From Erysipelotrichaceae bacterium (GTDB lineage: Bacteria; Bacillota_I; Bacilli_A; Erysipelotrichales; Coprobacillaceae), in the NCBI GenBank assembly GCA_018365815.1, contig JAGZJH010000007.1, positions 1-64,000 on the forward strand: a stretch of DNA of 64,000 bases. The letters are read 5' to 3'. Of this stretch, positions 36,049-45,568 are shown piece by piece (the stretch's first letter is position 1; each line of letters begins with the position of its first letter). A model generated the notes under the pieces. The model worked only from the letters and a program-made list of their open reading frames with translations. It was not told where the DNA came from and did not search any database. Position numbers and translations under genes: made by a program.

Positions 36049-36729
36049 CTAACCGTTATTTTCTACTTCGACTTTATAGCCAAGACCTCTTACTGTCACT
36101 ACTTTAAAATCAGGAATGTGACCTAAATTTTCACGAATGCGTTTAATATGAACATCAACAGTACGATCAAATCCATCATAATCCATACCCCAAATGCGTT
36201 CAATTAATTGCTCTCTTGAAAAAATTTGATTAGGTTTTTTAGCTAGTTCAAAAACTAATTCAAATTGCTTTAGTGGTAAATGAATAATTTGACCATTATA
36301 ATTAATTTCATATTTATCACCATCTAAAGTTGTATGACCAATCGTAATAATATTTTTAGCATTGACACTATATCGTTTTAAAATAGTTTTAACACGTGCC
36401 ATTAATTCCGAAGCATCAAATGGTTTAACGACATAATCATCTACCCCTAAATCAAATCCTTTTAATTTATCCTCTGAAGTTCCTTTTGCAGTCAACATAA
36501 TTGCGGGAATATCACGTATTTCTTTCATCTTTTCAACAAATTCATAACCGTCCATAATAGGCATCATAATATCTACAATCGCTAAATCAATATATTCATT
36601 TTCAATGATTTCTAATGCCTCTTGACCGTTATTGGCTTCTCTAATTTCATATCCTTCTTTATTTAAATAGAATTTTATCAATTCACGAATGTGAACCTCA
36701 TCATCAACAACTAAAACTTTAATTTTCAT
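36049..36729 (-). CDS. OmpR/PhoB-family response regulator
   Basis: The receiver domain has the acidic pair VVDDEV, phospho-acceptor Asp in AIVDIMMP and Lys in VVKPF. The C-terminal winged helix (DRTVDVHIKRIRENLG) binds DNA. A TTG at 36735 opens the frame two codons earlier, but AGGAGGG is 6 bases before the ATG at 36729. Partner of the adjacent histidine kinase. Confidence 0.94.
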   Translation of the reverse strand: MKIKVLVVDDEVHIRELIKFYLNKEGYEIREANNGQEALEIIENEYIDLAIVDIMMPIMDGYEFVEKMKEIRDIPAIMLTAKGTSEDKLKGFDLGVDDYVVKPFDASELMARVKTILKRYSVNAKNIITIGHTTLDGDKYEINYNGQIIHLPLKQFELVFELAKKPNQIFSREQLIERIWGMDYDGFDRTVDVHIKRIRENLGHIPDFKVVTVRGLGYKVEVENNG

Positions 36730-36850
36730 ACTCAACCCTCCTAGAGTTATTATAAAAGTTTAATTTGAACTCTATATGACTATTATAACTTAATTTATCC
36801 ATGAAAAGAAGTATGTTTATGATTTAAAATATTTCTAACTCTATTCAAGT

Positions 36851-36879
36851 AAAAAAGAAGTATCTATTATTGATACTTC
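36851..36879 (-). terminator. Terminator containing the nrnA stop codon in its loop
   Basis: GAAGTATC-TATTATT-GATACTTC (36857-36879) followed on the reverse strand by TTTTTTAC. The nrnA stop codon falls in the 7-base loop. Confidence 0.85.
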
Positions 36880-37808
36880 CTAATTGCATTTTCCAACTCT
36901 TCAATTAATAAGTCTAATTCTTCAAAGTTATTTAATGTTGCTCCACTGGCTAATTGATGGCCACCACCATTAAACTTCGCAGCAATTTCATTAATTGGTA
37001 TTTGACGACTACGCATACTAACACGCCATGTATTATTTTCTACATTTTCAGTTACTGCTAACCATATTTGATATTCTTCAATATTAGCTAAAAGATTAAC
37101 AAAATCAGAACCGCGTGATCGAGTAATATTTAATTTTTCTAAATCAATTTGACTTAAAACATAATAAGCAATCCCTAAATCATTATGATCATAATGATTT
37201 AAAATATATTGTTGTATTTTTAAATCCGCTTCTTTTCTCATATACATTTGTTGATGTAAAATTTCAATATTAATTCCACACTCTAAAAGATAAGCAGCAC
37301 TTTTTAAAGTCGAAGCATCTGTACTGCTATACATAAAACGATTAGAGTCTGCAATCATTCCCATATATAAACAACTTGCTGCTTTGATGTTTAATTTAAC
37401 TGTTTGATATTGTTGAAATAGTTCCACAACAATTTGACTGGCTGATGATTTTTGAGGAAATTCGATATTGTAATTTCCATAACTATCGACCACAATATGA
37501 TGATCTATTTTTAAAATTTCTTTACACAATTGATAATCGTTACCATCAATTCTTTCTTTGTTGGCTGTATCGGTAATAATCGCTAAACAATCGCTTAATT
37601 CATTAAATTGATCAAACTGTTCATCGATTGGCAATTTTTTAAGCAATTCTTCGTTTACTTCCCCTTTAATACATATTTTAATATCTGGAAATAGTTGTTT
37701 AATGATATAAGCCATACCATATTGTGAGCCTAAAGCATCTAGATCAGGATTAACATGACGATAAATACATACTTTTTGATAATTTTTAATAAGATTAAAT
37801 ATGTTCAT
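36867..37808 (-). CDS. nrnA: DHH-family nanoRNase/pAp phosphatase NrnA
   Basis: Degrades 2-5-nucleotide RNAs and dephosphorylates pAp. Metal-site motifs are RHVNPDLDALGSQ, the DHH of ILKIDHHIVVD, and the DHHA1-domain GGGHQLASGAT. The 313-residue length is standard. The first motif reads NPDLDAL in place of the common DADG. It follows ackA by 9 bases. Confidence 0.93.
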   Translation of the reverse strand: MNIFNLIKNYQKVCIYRHVNPDLDALGSQYGMAYIIKQLFPDIKICIKGEVNEELLKKLPIDEQFDQFNELSDCLAIITDTANKERIDGNDYQLCKEILKIDHHIVVDSYGNYNIEFPQKSSASQIVVELFQQYQTVKLNIKAASCLYMGMIADSNRFMYSSTDASTLKSAAYLLECGINIEILHQQMYMRKEADLKIQQYILNHYDHNDLGIAYYVLSQIDLEKLNITRSRGSDFVNLLANIEEYQIWLAVTENVENNTWRVSMRSRQIPINEIAAKFNGGGHQLASGATLNNFEELDLLIEELENAIRKYQ

Positions 37809-37817
37809 TTTATCCCT

Positions 37818-39020
37818 CTATTCTAAGTTTAATAATTTAACGGTATCTTGAACAATCACTAATTCTTCGTTAGTTGGTACTACCATTACTTCAACTTGTG
37901 AGGTTGATTTTGAAATAGTACGCATCTCATCATTTTCTTTATCATAATTTAATTCATATTCTAAATGACACCCTAATGCTCTTGAGACATTATCAATAAT
38001 TAAAGATCTTAAATAAGGTACATTTTCTCCAATTCCTGCCGTAAAAGCAATAACATCTACACCACCTAGTTCCATTACATAGCTTCCGATATATTTTGAA
38101 ACAATACGGGCATATAGCAATCCTGTTTTCAATGCTCTTTCATTACCATCTTTAAACAATGCATTTTCAATATCTCTTGAATCTGAAGAAATACCAGAGA
38201 CTCCTAACATTCCAGATTTTTTATTATAAATTTCTAACATTTCTTGTGGTGTTTTATTAAGTTTTTCACATAAATATGGCATTATTGAAGGGTCTACATC
38301 ACCAGTTCTTGTTCCCATCATTACCCCTGCTAAAGGTGTAAATCCCATTGATGTATCAATACATTTTCCATCTTCAATTGCCGAAACACTGCCACCATTT
38401 CCCAAATGACACACAATAATACGTGAGTGTTTTGGATGTCCTAAGTATTCGATAATTTTTTGTGAAACGTATAAATGACTTAATCCATGAAAGCCGTACT
38501 TACGAACTCTAAAATCTTCATAATATTCATAAGGTAAAGGATATAAATAACGTTCATCATCTAATGTTTGATGAAAAGCCGTATCAAAAGCAAACACATG
38601 ATTAGCATTTGGTAAAGCCTCTTTAAATGAACGATACCCAATTAAGTTAGCAGGATTATGTAAAGGCGCTAACTCACTCAATTCTTCTACTTTTCGTTCT
38701 ACTTCTTCATCTACTATTACCGAATGGCTAAAATATTCGCCACCATGAACTACACGATGTCCACAAGCCACAATTTCATCTAGCGAGTTAATAATTTTAT
38801 TTTCAATTAAAAGTTTCAATACACATTCTACCGCTTCTTTATGTGTTGGGAAAGGTTGTTGGTACGAATTCTTTTGACCATGATGTTTAATCACAACATT
38901 TCCGATCTCCTGACCTATTCTTTCAACTACTCCTTGAGTAATTACCTGATAACCAGGCATTTTGTATAATTGGAATTTCAGTGATGAACTTCCTGCATTA
39001 ACAGCAATAATCATTGACAT
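37818..39020 (-). CDS. ackA: Acetate kinase
   Basis: Forms ATP from acetyl phosphate in fermentation. Signatures VNAGSSSLKFQLY, GHRVVHGGE, the catalytic-Arg region, and TGFTPLAGVMMGTRTGD-type loop are all present over the normal 400 residues. No pta gene is adjacent. It is likely co-transcribed with nrnA. A GGAGG lies upstream of the ATG. Confidence 0.97.
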   Translation of the reverse strand: MSMIIAVNAGSSSLKFQLYKMPGYQVITQGVVERIGQEIGNVVIKHHGQKNSYQQPFPTHKEAVECVLKLLIENKIINSLDEIVACGHRVVHGGEYFSHSVIVDEEVERKVEELSELAPLHNPANLIGYRSFKEALPNANHVFAFDTAFHQTLDDERYLYPLPYEYYEDFRVRKYGFHGLSHLYVSQKIIEYLGHPKHSRIIVCHLGNGGSVSAIEDGKCIDTSMGFTPLAGVMMGTRTGDVDPSIMPYLCEKLNKTPQEMLEIYNKKSGMLGVSGISSDSRDIENALFKDGNERALKTGLLYARIVSKYIGSYVMELGGVDVIAFTAGIGENVPYLRSLIIDNVSRALGCHLEYELNYDKENDEMRTISKSTSQVEVMVVPTNEELVIVQDTVKLLNLE

Positions 39021-39102
39021 AATTTTTCCTCCATTATTTTTATGTTATAATTATCCATAAAACAGACAACTTTTACAACTATTTTACAATTTTTTGAAAA
39101 TA

Positions 39103-39147
39103 AAAGAGTTATAGCCAATAGTTATTTACTATCAGCTATAACTCTTT
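39103..39147 (-). terminator. Terminator after the SASP gene
   Basis: AAAGAGTTATAGC / GCTATAACTCTTT, a 13-bp stem extended by an inner ATAGT/ACTAT helix, followed on the reverse strand by a T-rich run. It lies between the SASP stop and ackA. Confidence 0.85.
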
Positions 39148-39159
39148 AGTCATTTAAAA

Positions 39160-39369
39160 TTATTGACCTTTAATTTGATTTTGTCCCATTTTGACTAATC
39201 TTTTTGTGATTTCGCCACCAACAGAACCATTTTCTCTAGCTGTCGTATCAGCACCTAAAGTCACACCAAATTCATTAGCGATTTCGTATTTCATTTGATC
39301 AACTGCATTTTTAGCTCCTGGTACAACTAAGCTTTTAGAGTTATTTGAGTTATCTGAGTATTGTTTCAT
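39160..39369 (-). CDS. Alpha/beta-type small acid-soluble spore protein
   Basis: A 69-residue DNA-coating protein of dormant spores. It has the core motifs [19 protein letters not shown] (with the EIA germination-protease site) and [24 protein letters not shown] precedes the ATG. It is a single-gene transcript with its own terminator. A sigma-G-dependent promoter is expected, but I could not assign one confidently. This gene is the clearest evidence that the organism sporulates. Confidence 0.95.
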   Translation of the reverse strand: MKQYSDNSNNSKSLVVPGAKNAVDQMKYEIANEFGVTLGADTTARENGSVGGEITKRLVKMGQNQIKGQ

Positions 39370-39471
39370 TTGTTCTCACCTGCCTTACAAGATTATTTTG
39401 TATCCATTTCAATTTTATATACTTATTTTTTTAAAATTATGTTAAAATATTTCTTGAAAGTAGGTGAATCG

Positions 39472-39909
39472 ATGTTTCATAAAATTGCATTAATACTTTT
39501 AAAGATATGTACAGTCGGTGTTTATTTCTATGACTACTCCAAAACACGAAAACTATTACAACAAGATCGAACTATCAAAAGAGAATTATATTGGTATCAA
39601 CGTTTAGAAGTTTATTTCTTCAATATATTAGTTATTGCATCAATTTTTATTCCTTTTAAAGTAGTCAGTGAAAGTTTGGCTTCATTATTACAATTAGTTT
39701 GTTTAATTTTAGTCTATTTGCATTTAAACCGTTGGGTTTTTGTCAGCAAAAAAACAATTATTTTTAGAGACGAATTAATTCGTGTGAACAGACTTCGACA
39801 CGTTAAATATGAAAAACATACTTTAAGTTTTATGGCAAATCAAAAAAACTATAAAATTCGTTTTCCTTTAGTTACAAAAGAACGTTTAGAAAAAACAATT
39901 ATTAGATGA
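39472..39909 (+). CDS. Unknown two-helix membrane protein
   Basis: A 145-residue protein opening with MFHKIALILLKICTVGVYFY. An N-terminal basic, aromatic segment (to about 45) is followed by two hydrophobic helices (about 48-66 and 69-88) and a soluble C-terminal part of short strands (RDELIRVNRLRHVKYEKHTLSF). The longer frame from 39361 is rejected because AGGTGA lies 5 bases before ATG 39472. I do not recognise a family. It is convergent with thiI. Confidence 0.7.
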   Translation: MFHKIALILLKICTVGVYFYDYSKTRKLLQQDRTIKRELYWYQRLEVYFFNILVIASIFIPFKVVSESLASLLQLVCLILVYLHLNRWVFVSKKTIIFRDELIRVNRLRHVKYEKHTLSFMANQKNYKIRFPLVTKERLEKTIIR

Positions 39910-39934
39910 ATCCAACTTAGTTTGGATTTTTTTT
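39909..39934 (+). terminator. Terminator of the two-helix membrane protein gene
   Basis: AATCCAA-CTTAGT-TTGGATT followed by six or more T residues, starting at the stop codon. Confidence 0.8.
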
Positions 39935-39945
39935 GACAATTAAAA

Positions 39946-39987
39946 AAAGTATTTGAATTTTATGTTTTATAAAATCCAAATACTTTG
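39946..39987 (-). terminator. Terminator of thiI
   Basis: An 18-bp near-perfect stem (arms at 39946-39963 and 39969-39986, one mismatch, 5-base loop), reaching to 3 bases from the thiI stop codon. The reverse strand continues with T residues. Confidence 0.85.
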
Positions 39988-39989
39988 TT

Positions 39990-41189
39990 TTAAAATAAAT
40001 CATTATTTTCTTGAACTTTATTTTTAGCTTTAATCAATAACGTTTCTGTGTGATTAATACATTCATCAACTAAACTTTCAAAATCAAAACTATTTTCATA
40101 TTCCTCTACACGATATTTTTTAGGCTTTGTTGCTGGCTGCTTAGGTGTAAAAATTGTACAACAATCTTCATAAGGTTCAATTGAAATATCATAAGTATCA
40201 ATTTTTTTAGCGATGTCTATAATTTCTAATTTATCCATACATACTACTGGTCTAATAATTGGCATTGAAGTGACACTGTTAATCACACTCATACTTTCTA
40301 AAGTTTGTGAAGCCACTTGACCTATACTTTCGCCATTAGCCAAAACTAAACAATTATTATTTAACGCAACTTTTTGAGCAATGCGATACATCATTCTACG
40401 CATACAAGTCATTGCATATGATTCATCACAGTGTTCATAAATTTTTAATTGCAAATCTGTAAATGGTACAACATGAAGTTTAATCGTTGGCGAATAGTCT
40501 GTTAACTTTTCAACTAATTTAATCACTTTTTCTTTAGCACGTTCACTTGTATATGGTGGTGAAGAAAAATGGATGCACTCAATGACAACACCACGTTTTA
40601 AAGTTAAATAACCTGCTACAGGTGAATCAATACCACCTGAAAGCATTAATAAAGCTTTTCCACCCATTCCAACAGGATACCCACCAGCACCTAGTATGAC
40701 ATTATTCATAATATAAGAATAATCATGACGTAATTCGATTTTAATTAAAATATCTGGTTGATGAACATCAACGTGTAATGGTTTTAAGCAATGATTAAAA
40801 ATATGTCCTGCAATAATACGATTAATTTCTTGTGACTTTAATGGGAATTCTTTATCATTTCGCTTTGTATCAATTTTAAATGATTGTCCTTCACTATGAT
40901 TGATAATATATTCACTTGCTTGTTTAATTTGTTCTAAATCTGTTTCAACTTTAATCGCTAAAGAAAAAGAATAAATTCCAAATACCTTTTTTAACTTTTC
41001 AATCACTTCATCTTGGGGTTCATCGTTTAGAATAATATATAAACGATCAAATGTTTTGTTGTATTGTAAAGTCTCAAAGTTTTCTAAAGCAACTTTTACA
41101 TTTTGAACTAATTTATTAATAAACGTTTTACGATTTTTACCTTTGGTTGTCAATTCGCCAAAGCGAACTAAAATATGATCATACTTCAT
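39990..41189 (-). CDS. thiI: tRNA uridine 4-sulfurtransferase ThiI
   Basis: Adds sulfur to U8 of tRNA (s4U). A ferredoxin-like and THUMP region (1-165) precedes the PP-loop domain (LLMLSGGIDSPVAGYL). The catalytic region includes MTCMRRMMYRIA. At 399 residues it lacks the C-terminal rhodanese domain of E. coli ThiI, so persulfide must come directly from the partner cysteine desulfurase. That partner is encoded immediately upstream (4-base gap), as with B. subtilis NifZ-ThiI. Confidence 0.96.
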   Translation of the reverse strand: MKYDHILVRFGELTTKGKNRKTFINKLVQNVKVALENFETLQYNKTFDRLYIILNDEPQDEVIEKLKKVFGIYSFSLAIKVETDLEQIKQASEYIINHSEGQSFKIDTKRNDKEFPLKSQEINRIIAGHIFNHCLKPLHVDVHQPDILIKIELRHDYSYIMNNVILGAGGYPVGMGGKALLMLSGGIDSPVAGYLTLKRGVVIECIHFSSPPYTSERAKEKVIKLVEKLTDYSPTIKLHVVPFTDLQLKIYEHCDESYAMTCMRRMMYRIAQKVALNNNCLVLANGESIGQVASQTLESMSVINSVTSMPIIRPVVCMDKLEIIDIAKKIDTYDISIEPYEDCCTIFTPKQPATKPKKYRVEEYENSFDFESLVDECINHTETLLIKAKNKVQENNDLF

Positions 41190-41193
41190 TGTG

Positions 41194-42333
41194 TTACCTC
41201 TGTTTCTTTAATGTTTTCATTGTTTTTTTAATAGCTTCTATGAATGTATTGATTTCTTCTTTGGTCGTTAAAGCAGATAGACTAATACGCACAGCACTCA
41301 TTCCAATTTCATCACTTACACCCATCATTTTTAAAGTTTTTGAAATATTCAGTGATTTTGTACTACATGCTGAGCGAGTAGAAATATATATTTCATATTT
41401 TTCTAATTCATGAACAAAGACTTCTGGTTTATAGCCAATAAAAGAGACATTTAAAATATAAGGTGAGCCATTTTTATGTGGTGTATTAATAACTACTCCT
41501 TGCATATTTAATAATGCTTTTTTTAAATATGCGTTTAATTCTAACACATATTGCAATTTTTCTTCAAGGTTTTCTAGTGCTAAACGTATTGTTTTTGCTA
41601 AAACAATATTCGTAAAAACATTGCTCGTTCCTGCTCGTAAATGAAATTCTTGTTGTCCACCATTAATTAATGGTAATAGTTGGCAATCTGTTTTTTTATA
41701 AAGCAATCCACTTCCTTTTAAACCATAAATTTTATGTGCCGAAAAACTTGCTAAATCAATACGGCTTAAATCAATTGGTACTTTTCCAATAGATTGAACC
41801 ATATCGACATGAATTTTAGTGAGTGGATTACACGCTTTAACAATATTAACCACTTCATCAATTGGATTAATAAAACCTACTTCATTATTAATATGCATAA
41901 TAGATACTAAAATTGTATCCTTGCGAATTGAAGATCTTAACTGTTCTAAATCTAACATTCCTTCTTTATTAACATTGATATAAGTTACCTGAAACCCAAA
42001 GTTTTTTTCTAACTGATGACAAGTATCACTAATTGAAGAATGTTCACAAGTCGTTGTAATAATGTGTTTTCCTCGATTTGCATATGCAAAAGCCACACCT
42101 TTTAAAGCCATGTTATTAGATTCACTAGCCCCACTCGTAAAAATAATCTCATTATATTTAACCTTTAACATTTTTGCAATCAATTCTCTTGATTTGCTCA
42201 TTAAATTTTCTGTTTCTAATCCTAATTGGTGAATTGAATCTGGATTAGCGAATTTTTCGTTTAATAATTTATAATACGTTTCTAATACATCATGATTTAA
42301 TGGTGTTGTTGCACTATAATCTAAATAAATCAT
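41194..42333 (-). CDS. Cysteine desulfurase (NifS/NifZ type) partner of ThiI
   Basis: A PLP enzyme that takes sulfur from cysteine. N-terminal YLDYSATTP, PLP Lys in FSAHKIYGLKGSG, and the sulfur-accepting Cys in STRSACSTKS are present in a 379-residue protein. Gene pairing with thiI (4 bases) suggests dedicated sulfur delivery for tRNA s4U. The group also supplies sulfur to Fe-S or MnmA pathways in other bacteria; that cannot be judged here. Confidence 0.92.
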   Translation of the reverse strand: MIYLDYSATTPLNHDVLETYYKLLNEKFANPDSIHQLGLETENLMSKSRELIAKMLKVKYNEIIFTSGASESNNMALKGVAFAYANRGKHIITTTCEHSSISDTCHQLEKNFGFQVTYINVNKEGMLDLEQLRSSIRKDTILVSIMHINNEVGFINPIDEVVNIVKACNPLTKIHVDMVQSIGKVPIDLSRIDLASFSAHKIYGLKGSGLLYKKTDCQLLPLINGGQQEFHLRAGTSNVFTNIVLAKTIRLALENLEEKLQYVLELNAYLKKALLNMQGVVINTPHKNGSPYILNVSFIGYKPEVFVHELEKYEIYISTRSACSTKSLNISKTLKMMGVSDEIGMSAVRISLSALTTKEEINTFIEAIKKTMKTLKKQR

Positions 42334-42392
42334 TTTATCTCCCCATTTCTACTTTATTATATGCAATTTTTGATAGGACTTTAATCTTTAAT

Positions 42393-42417
42393 GAAAAAAT
42401 CCTACGCTTTTGTAGGA
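42393..42417 (-). terminator. Terminator overlapping the ezrA stop
   Basis: TCCTAC-GCTTTT-GTAGGA (42400-42417), with TTTTTTC on the reverse strand. The ezrA stop codon is inside the lower arm. Confidence 0.8.
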
Positions 42418-44156
42418 CTCTTTAGTTGTTTTGATAATAATTGCTGATTAAATCCTGGTTGAATTTTTTCAACAATTGCAACAGCAATTTTTAACGCCTC
42501 TGAATAATCACCATTTCTAAATAATATTTCTGCTTTAGTTAATTCAGTATTAACCTCTAAAAATGATGAACGATAGCGATTACCAAACATAATTGTTTCT
42601 TCTACCATTTGAGCTGTTGTGACTAAATTATGAACATTTTCGTAAAGTTTATAAATAATATCGCGTGCTTCATCGGCTTGATGTGTGAGTTCATATAAAT
42701 TGATTGGCAATTGATTACGTAATTTTTGAATACGATCAGAACGTTGATAGGCTTCTTCAATATAAGTTTTATATTCTTTAGAAATTGCCGGTAAATTAGT
42801 ATTTTTAATTTCTGATTTAATTTCAAGTAAAACAATGTTAATGCTATCTAATTCATCAACGGCACGTTGTTCAGTTAAATATAACTCATCACGTTTAGAA
42901 AAGAAATAACGTAAATGGGTTTCATATCCTTCTCCTTTTCTAAGTAAGTCTTTTAATGTTTCAACAACATTTGAATAGGAAAAGTCTTTAGATTGAATTA
43001 AATGTTCTAAATCTTTTGTTTCTTCTAAAATACGATCTAAAGTTGGATAGGATTGTGCAATATCTAGTTTAGGATCATCTAGAACATAACGTTCATCTAA
43101 TTTACGATATTCTGTTAATGCATATTTATAATCTTCATGAATGTCACTGATTTTGTTGAAAATATTTTTCCAAATGGCTAAATATTCTTCGTGTGAGTTT
43201 TCTTCTAATTCAAAATCGTGAATTAAATCGTTAATTTCTGTTGTAATTTTTTCTAAATTTTCACCTACTGCTTGAATTTTTAATGTTTGAATATCTTCAA
43301 GTACAATAGTTAAATCTTCATTCATTTTTTCAAAACGTTTTGAAGCATTTAATCTTTCTAAACAAAAACCTTCTTCATTCATTATTTCCATTTTTTTAGA
43401 AATTTCGTTAAAACGTTTTGGAATATAATTACGTGCTATTGATACATATGTAGGTAAATCTCTAATACATATACTTAAGAAATTCACTGATTCTTCTAAT
43501 TTATCACATTTTATTTTAGCTTCGGCGTACATTTGATGATTCATCATTTCTTCCATTTCAGAAAATTCTTGTTCTAGTGTCGTCAAAGTTTCTCCTACTA
43601 ATGGAACATATTCATCAATTTTGTATTTTACAGTTTCAAATTGATGACAAATTTCACGATAAGATTCTTTGACTTTAATAATCGCAACTCTTTGAACATT
43701 TTCTATTTCTGTTATATTTTCAATATCTTGTAACAATTCATTTGCATTTTGTTGATATGTTTCGACAATAGTATTTAATTCTTGAATACGATGATTTGCT
43801 TTTTTTAATCTTCTAAAATAAAGTTGTTCATCTATCTCATTTAATCCCACTGTAACTTTTTCAACAAGGTAATCTTCTAGTTCTTTATATCTTTCTAAAA
43901 AAGAATTATATTTATCGACTAAAGAAGCATCATTTTTAGCTATTTTTTTAACTCTTCCTAAGCGATATTGAATCGGAAGACTTTTGGTAGAATTCACTGA
44001 TTCTTCTAAAGCTAAAACAATTTTACGGTATTTTTTTAAACGCATAGAACGATAAACAAAATATATGATTATTAATACAGCAAAAATTACTCCTGCTATA
44101 ATAAGATTTAACTTTCCAATTCGATCCACAATTTCCATTATTTTTTGCATACTCAC
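42402..44156 (-). CDS. ezrA: Septation ring formation regulator EzrA
   Basis: A membrane-anchored negative regulator of FtsZ ring assembly at the cell poles, restricted to low-GC Firmicutes. An N-terminal transmembrane helix (about 19-38) leads into long coiled-coil, spectrin-like repeats over the remaining 540 residues. The 584-residue length is typical (562 in B. subtilis). The frame begins with GTG at 44156; an ATG two codons later at 44150 has AGGTG 5 bases before it and is equally possible. Confidence 0.94.
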   Translation of the reverse strand: MSMQKIMEIVDRIGKLNLIIAGVIFAVLIIIYFVYRSMRLKKYRKIVLALEESVNSTKSLPIQYRLGRVKKIAKNDASLVDKYNSFLERYKELEDYLVEKVTVGLNEIDEQLYFRRLKKANHRIQELNTIVETYQQNANELLQDIENITEIENVQRVAIIKVKESYREICHQFETVKYKIDEYVPLVGETLTTLEQEFSEMEEMMNHQMYAEAKIKCDKLEESVNFLSICIRDLPTYVSIARNYIPKRFNEISKKMEIMNEEGFCLERLNASKRFEKMNEDLTIVLEDIQTLKIQAVGENLEKITTEINDLIHDFELEENSHEEYLAIWKNIFNKISDIHEDYKYALTEYRKLDERYVLDDPKLDIAQSYPTLDRILEETKDLEHLIQSKDFSYSNVVETLKDLLRKGEGYETHLRYFFSKRDELYLTEQRAVDELDSINIVLLEIKSEIKNTNLPAISKEYKTYIEEAYQRSDRIQKLRNQLPINLYELTHQADEARDIIYKLYENVHNLVTTAQMVEETIMFGNRYRSSFLEVNTELTKAEILFRNGDYSEALKIAVAIVEKIQPGFNQQLLSKQLKSPTKA

Positions 44157-44228
44157 ACCTAACCTTCTTTTCTTTTAAAGATTATAGCATAAAAAAAGTA
44201 TCCTTTCATTAATTCTTTTATATTTTTC

Positions 44229-44257
44229 TTGAAAATTATTTTAAAATAATGTATTAT
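44229..44257 (+). promoter_or_regulatory. Promoter of rpsD
   Basis: TTGAAA (44229-44234), 17-base spacer, TATTAT (44252-44257). Transcription from about 44264 would give a leader of about 178 bases. Confidence 0.7.
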
Positions 44258-44263
44258 ATCTAA

Positions 44264-44441
44264 GTGCTATAAAAGAGGCAGCACATGATGTTATTAGTTA
44301 TGCGTTTGTAACCAGGCGAAACCCACGTTTGTAAAGTATCTGGCTGCAATGAGAAATACTTAATACAAACACAGCTAATATGAATCATGCGTCTAATAAT
44401 CTTTAAGCAAAATTAAATCAATATTAGATGGAGGATTAAAT
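44264..44441 (+). promoter_or_regulatory. Structured 5' leader of rpsD, candidate S4 autoregulatory element
   Basis: S4 represses its own gene through a leader structure in Bacillus. This 178-base leader holds several possible helices: CATGAT (44284-44289) with ATCATG (44384-44389); TTATTAG (44291-44297) with CTAATAA (44393-44399); and GCAGC (44278-44282) with GCTGC (44343-44347). The first two cross each other and so are exclusive or form a pseudoknot. GTTTGTA occurs twice (44304-44310, 44327-44333) and can pair with a single TACAAAC (44364-44370). Homology to the known S4 leader is inferred, not matched base by base. Confidence 0.55.
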
Positions 44442-45047
44442 ATGTCACGTTATACTGGACCACAATGGAAAATCTCAAGACATTTAGGATTTTCAACTTT
44501 AGAAACAGGTAAAGAATTAAGCAGAAGAGCTTATGGACCTGGTCAACATGGACAAAAAAGAAAAAAATTAACTGAGTATGGTGCTCAATTAGCTGAAAAA
44601 CAAAAAGTTAGAAATATGTATGGAGTAAATGAAAAACAATTCCACAATACATTTAAAAGAGCTGGTAAAATGGATGGAATTAAAGGTCATAATTTCTTCT
44701 GTTTATTAGAATCAAGATTAGATAACCTTGTTTATAGATTAGGTTTAGCTACTACTCGTAGAGCAGCAAGACAATTAGTAAACCATGGTCATATCTTAGT
44801 AAATGGTAAAAAAGCAGATATCCCTTCTTACCAAGTTAAAATTGGAGATGTGATTTCTGTAAGAGAAAAATCAAGAAACTTAGCTGTAATTAAAGCTAGT
44901 GTTGAAGCTACAACTCATATTCCAGGATTTGTTGAATTTGATGCAGAAAAATTAGAAGGAAAATATGTAAGATTCCCTGAAAGATCTGAATTAAATCAAG
45001 AAATCAATGAAGCATTAATCGTTGAATACTATAACAGACTTGGATAA
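44442..45047 (+). CDS. rpsD: 30S ribosomal protein S4
   Basis: A primary 16S rRNA-binding protein that nucleates 30S assembly. The 201-residue sequence has the N-terminal [21 protein letters not shown], the S4 domain ([31 protein letters not shown]) and the C-terminal [19 protein letters not shown]. The zinc-binding cysteines of some S4 forms are absent. It is a single-gene transcript: GGAGG upstream, terminator directly downstream. Confidence 0.98.
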   Translation: MSRYTGPQWKISRHLGFSTLETGKELSRRAYGPGQHGQKRKKLTEYGAQLAEKQKVRNMYGVNEKQFHNTFKRAGKMDGIKGHNFFCLLESRLDNLVYRLGLATTRRAARQLVNHGHILVNGKKADIPSYQVKIGDVISVREKSRNLAVIKASVEATTHIPGFVEFDAEKLEGKYVRFPERSELNQEINEALIVEYYNRLG

Positions 45048-45051
45048 TTTT

Positions 45052-45080
45052 AAAATCGCACTATGAAGTGCGATTTTTTT
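45052..45080 (+). terminator. Terminator of rpsD
   Basis: AAAATCGCACT-ATGA-AGTGCGATTTT with additional T residues, 5 bases after the stop codon. Confidence 0.95.
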
Positions 45081-45536
45081 ATTTTAAACTCATGTAAGTA
45101 TATAGTTTATTTAGTTATCCACTAGATACAGATTTTAATTAAAGAAAAATTCATTTCATTATTTAAACTTTATGAAGTAATAAATATTATAATACTTTTT
45201 ATTTTGGGATGTTTATCAAAATATTTTTAATAATTGTGTAGTTTAAAAAAGGTTTTAAATACTTGTAAGTTTTTTTGACTAAACATAAAAAAGTGATGTT
45301 ATTAAATAATGATGTAATTAAAACAGTAAGAGTATCTAGCTTAAATCTTTACATATAAATTTTAAAAATCATTTCACAAAATAATTCTAAAGTTCTCAAA
45401 TAATCATGACTTATTTTTCACACAAAAAAGATAGTATATAATGCATCTCCAAGTCACTTGATTATTCAACTCTCATTAATATTAAAATTAATACTCATCG
45501 TTTAAATTTCCAATTTATTAGCTACTTAAATCAAAA
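45081..45536. other. AT-rich stretch without recognisable gene
   Basis: About 455 bases of strongly AT-rich DNA between two terminators. I see no frame with a ribosome-binding site, no tRNA and no recognisable RNA family. A single DnaA-box-like TTATCCACT at 45115-45123 has no companions. Confidence 0.5.
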
Positions 45537-45560
45537 AACTTTCCCTAAAATAGGAAAGTT
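45537..45560 (-). terminator. Terminator after the endonuclease/phosphatase-fold gene
   Basis: AACTTTCC / GGAAAGTT stem with an 8-base loop; TTTTTTGA follows on the reverse strand. Confidence 0.75.
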
Positions 45561-45568
45561 CGTTTTTA

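Noticed and set aside
34662..36729. Two-component system as heme-sensing HssRS
   Set aside because: Only a short YGQFRR resemblance in the sensor loop, and no hrtAB genes are next to it.
45115..45123. DnaA-box-like TTATCCACT in a long intergenic region
   Set aside because: A single copy without clustered boxes, dnaA or dnaN nearby; no origin is supported.
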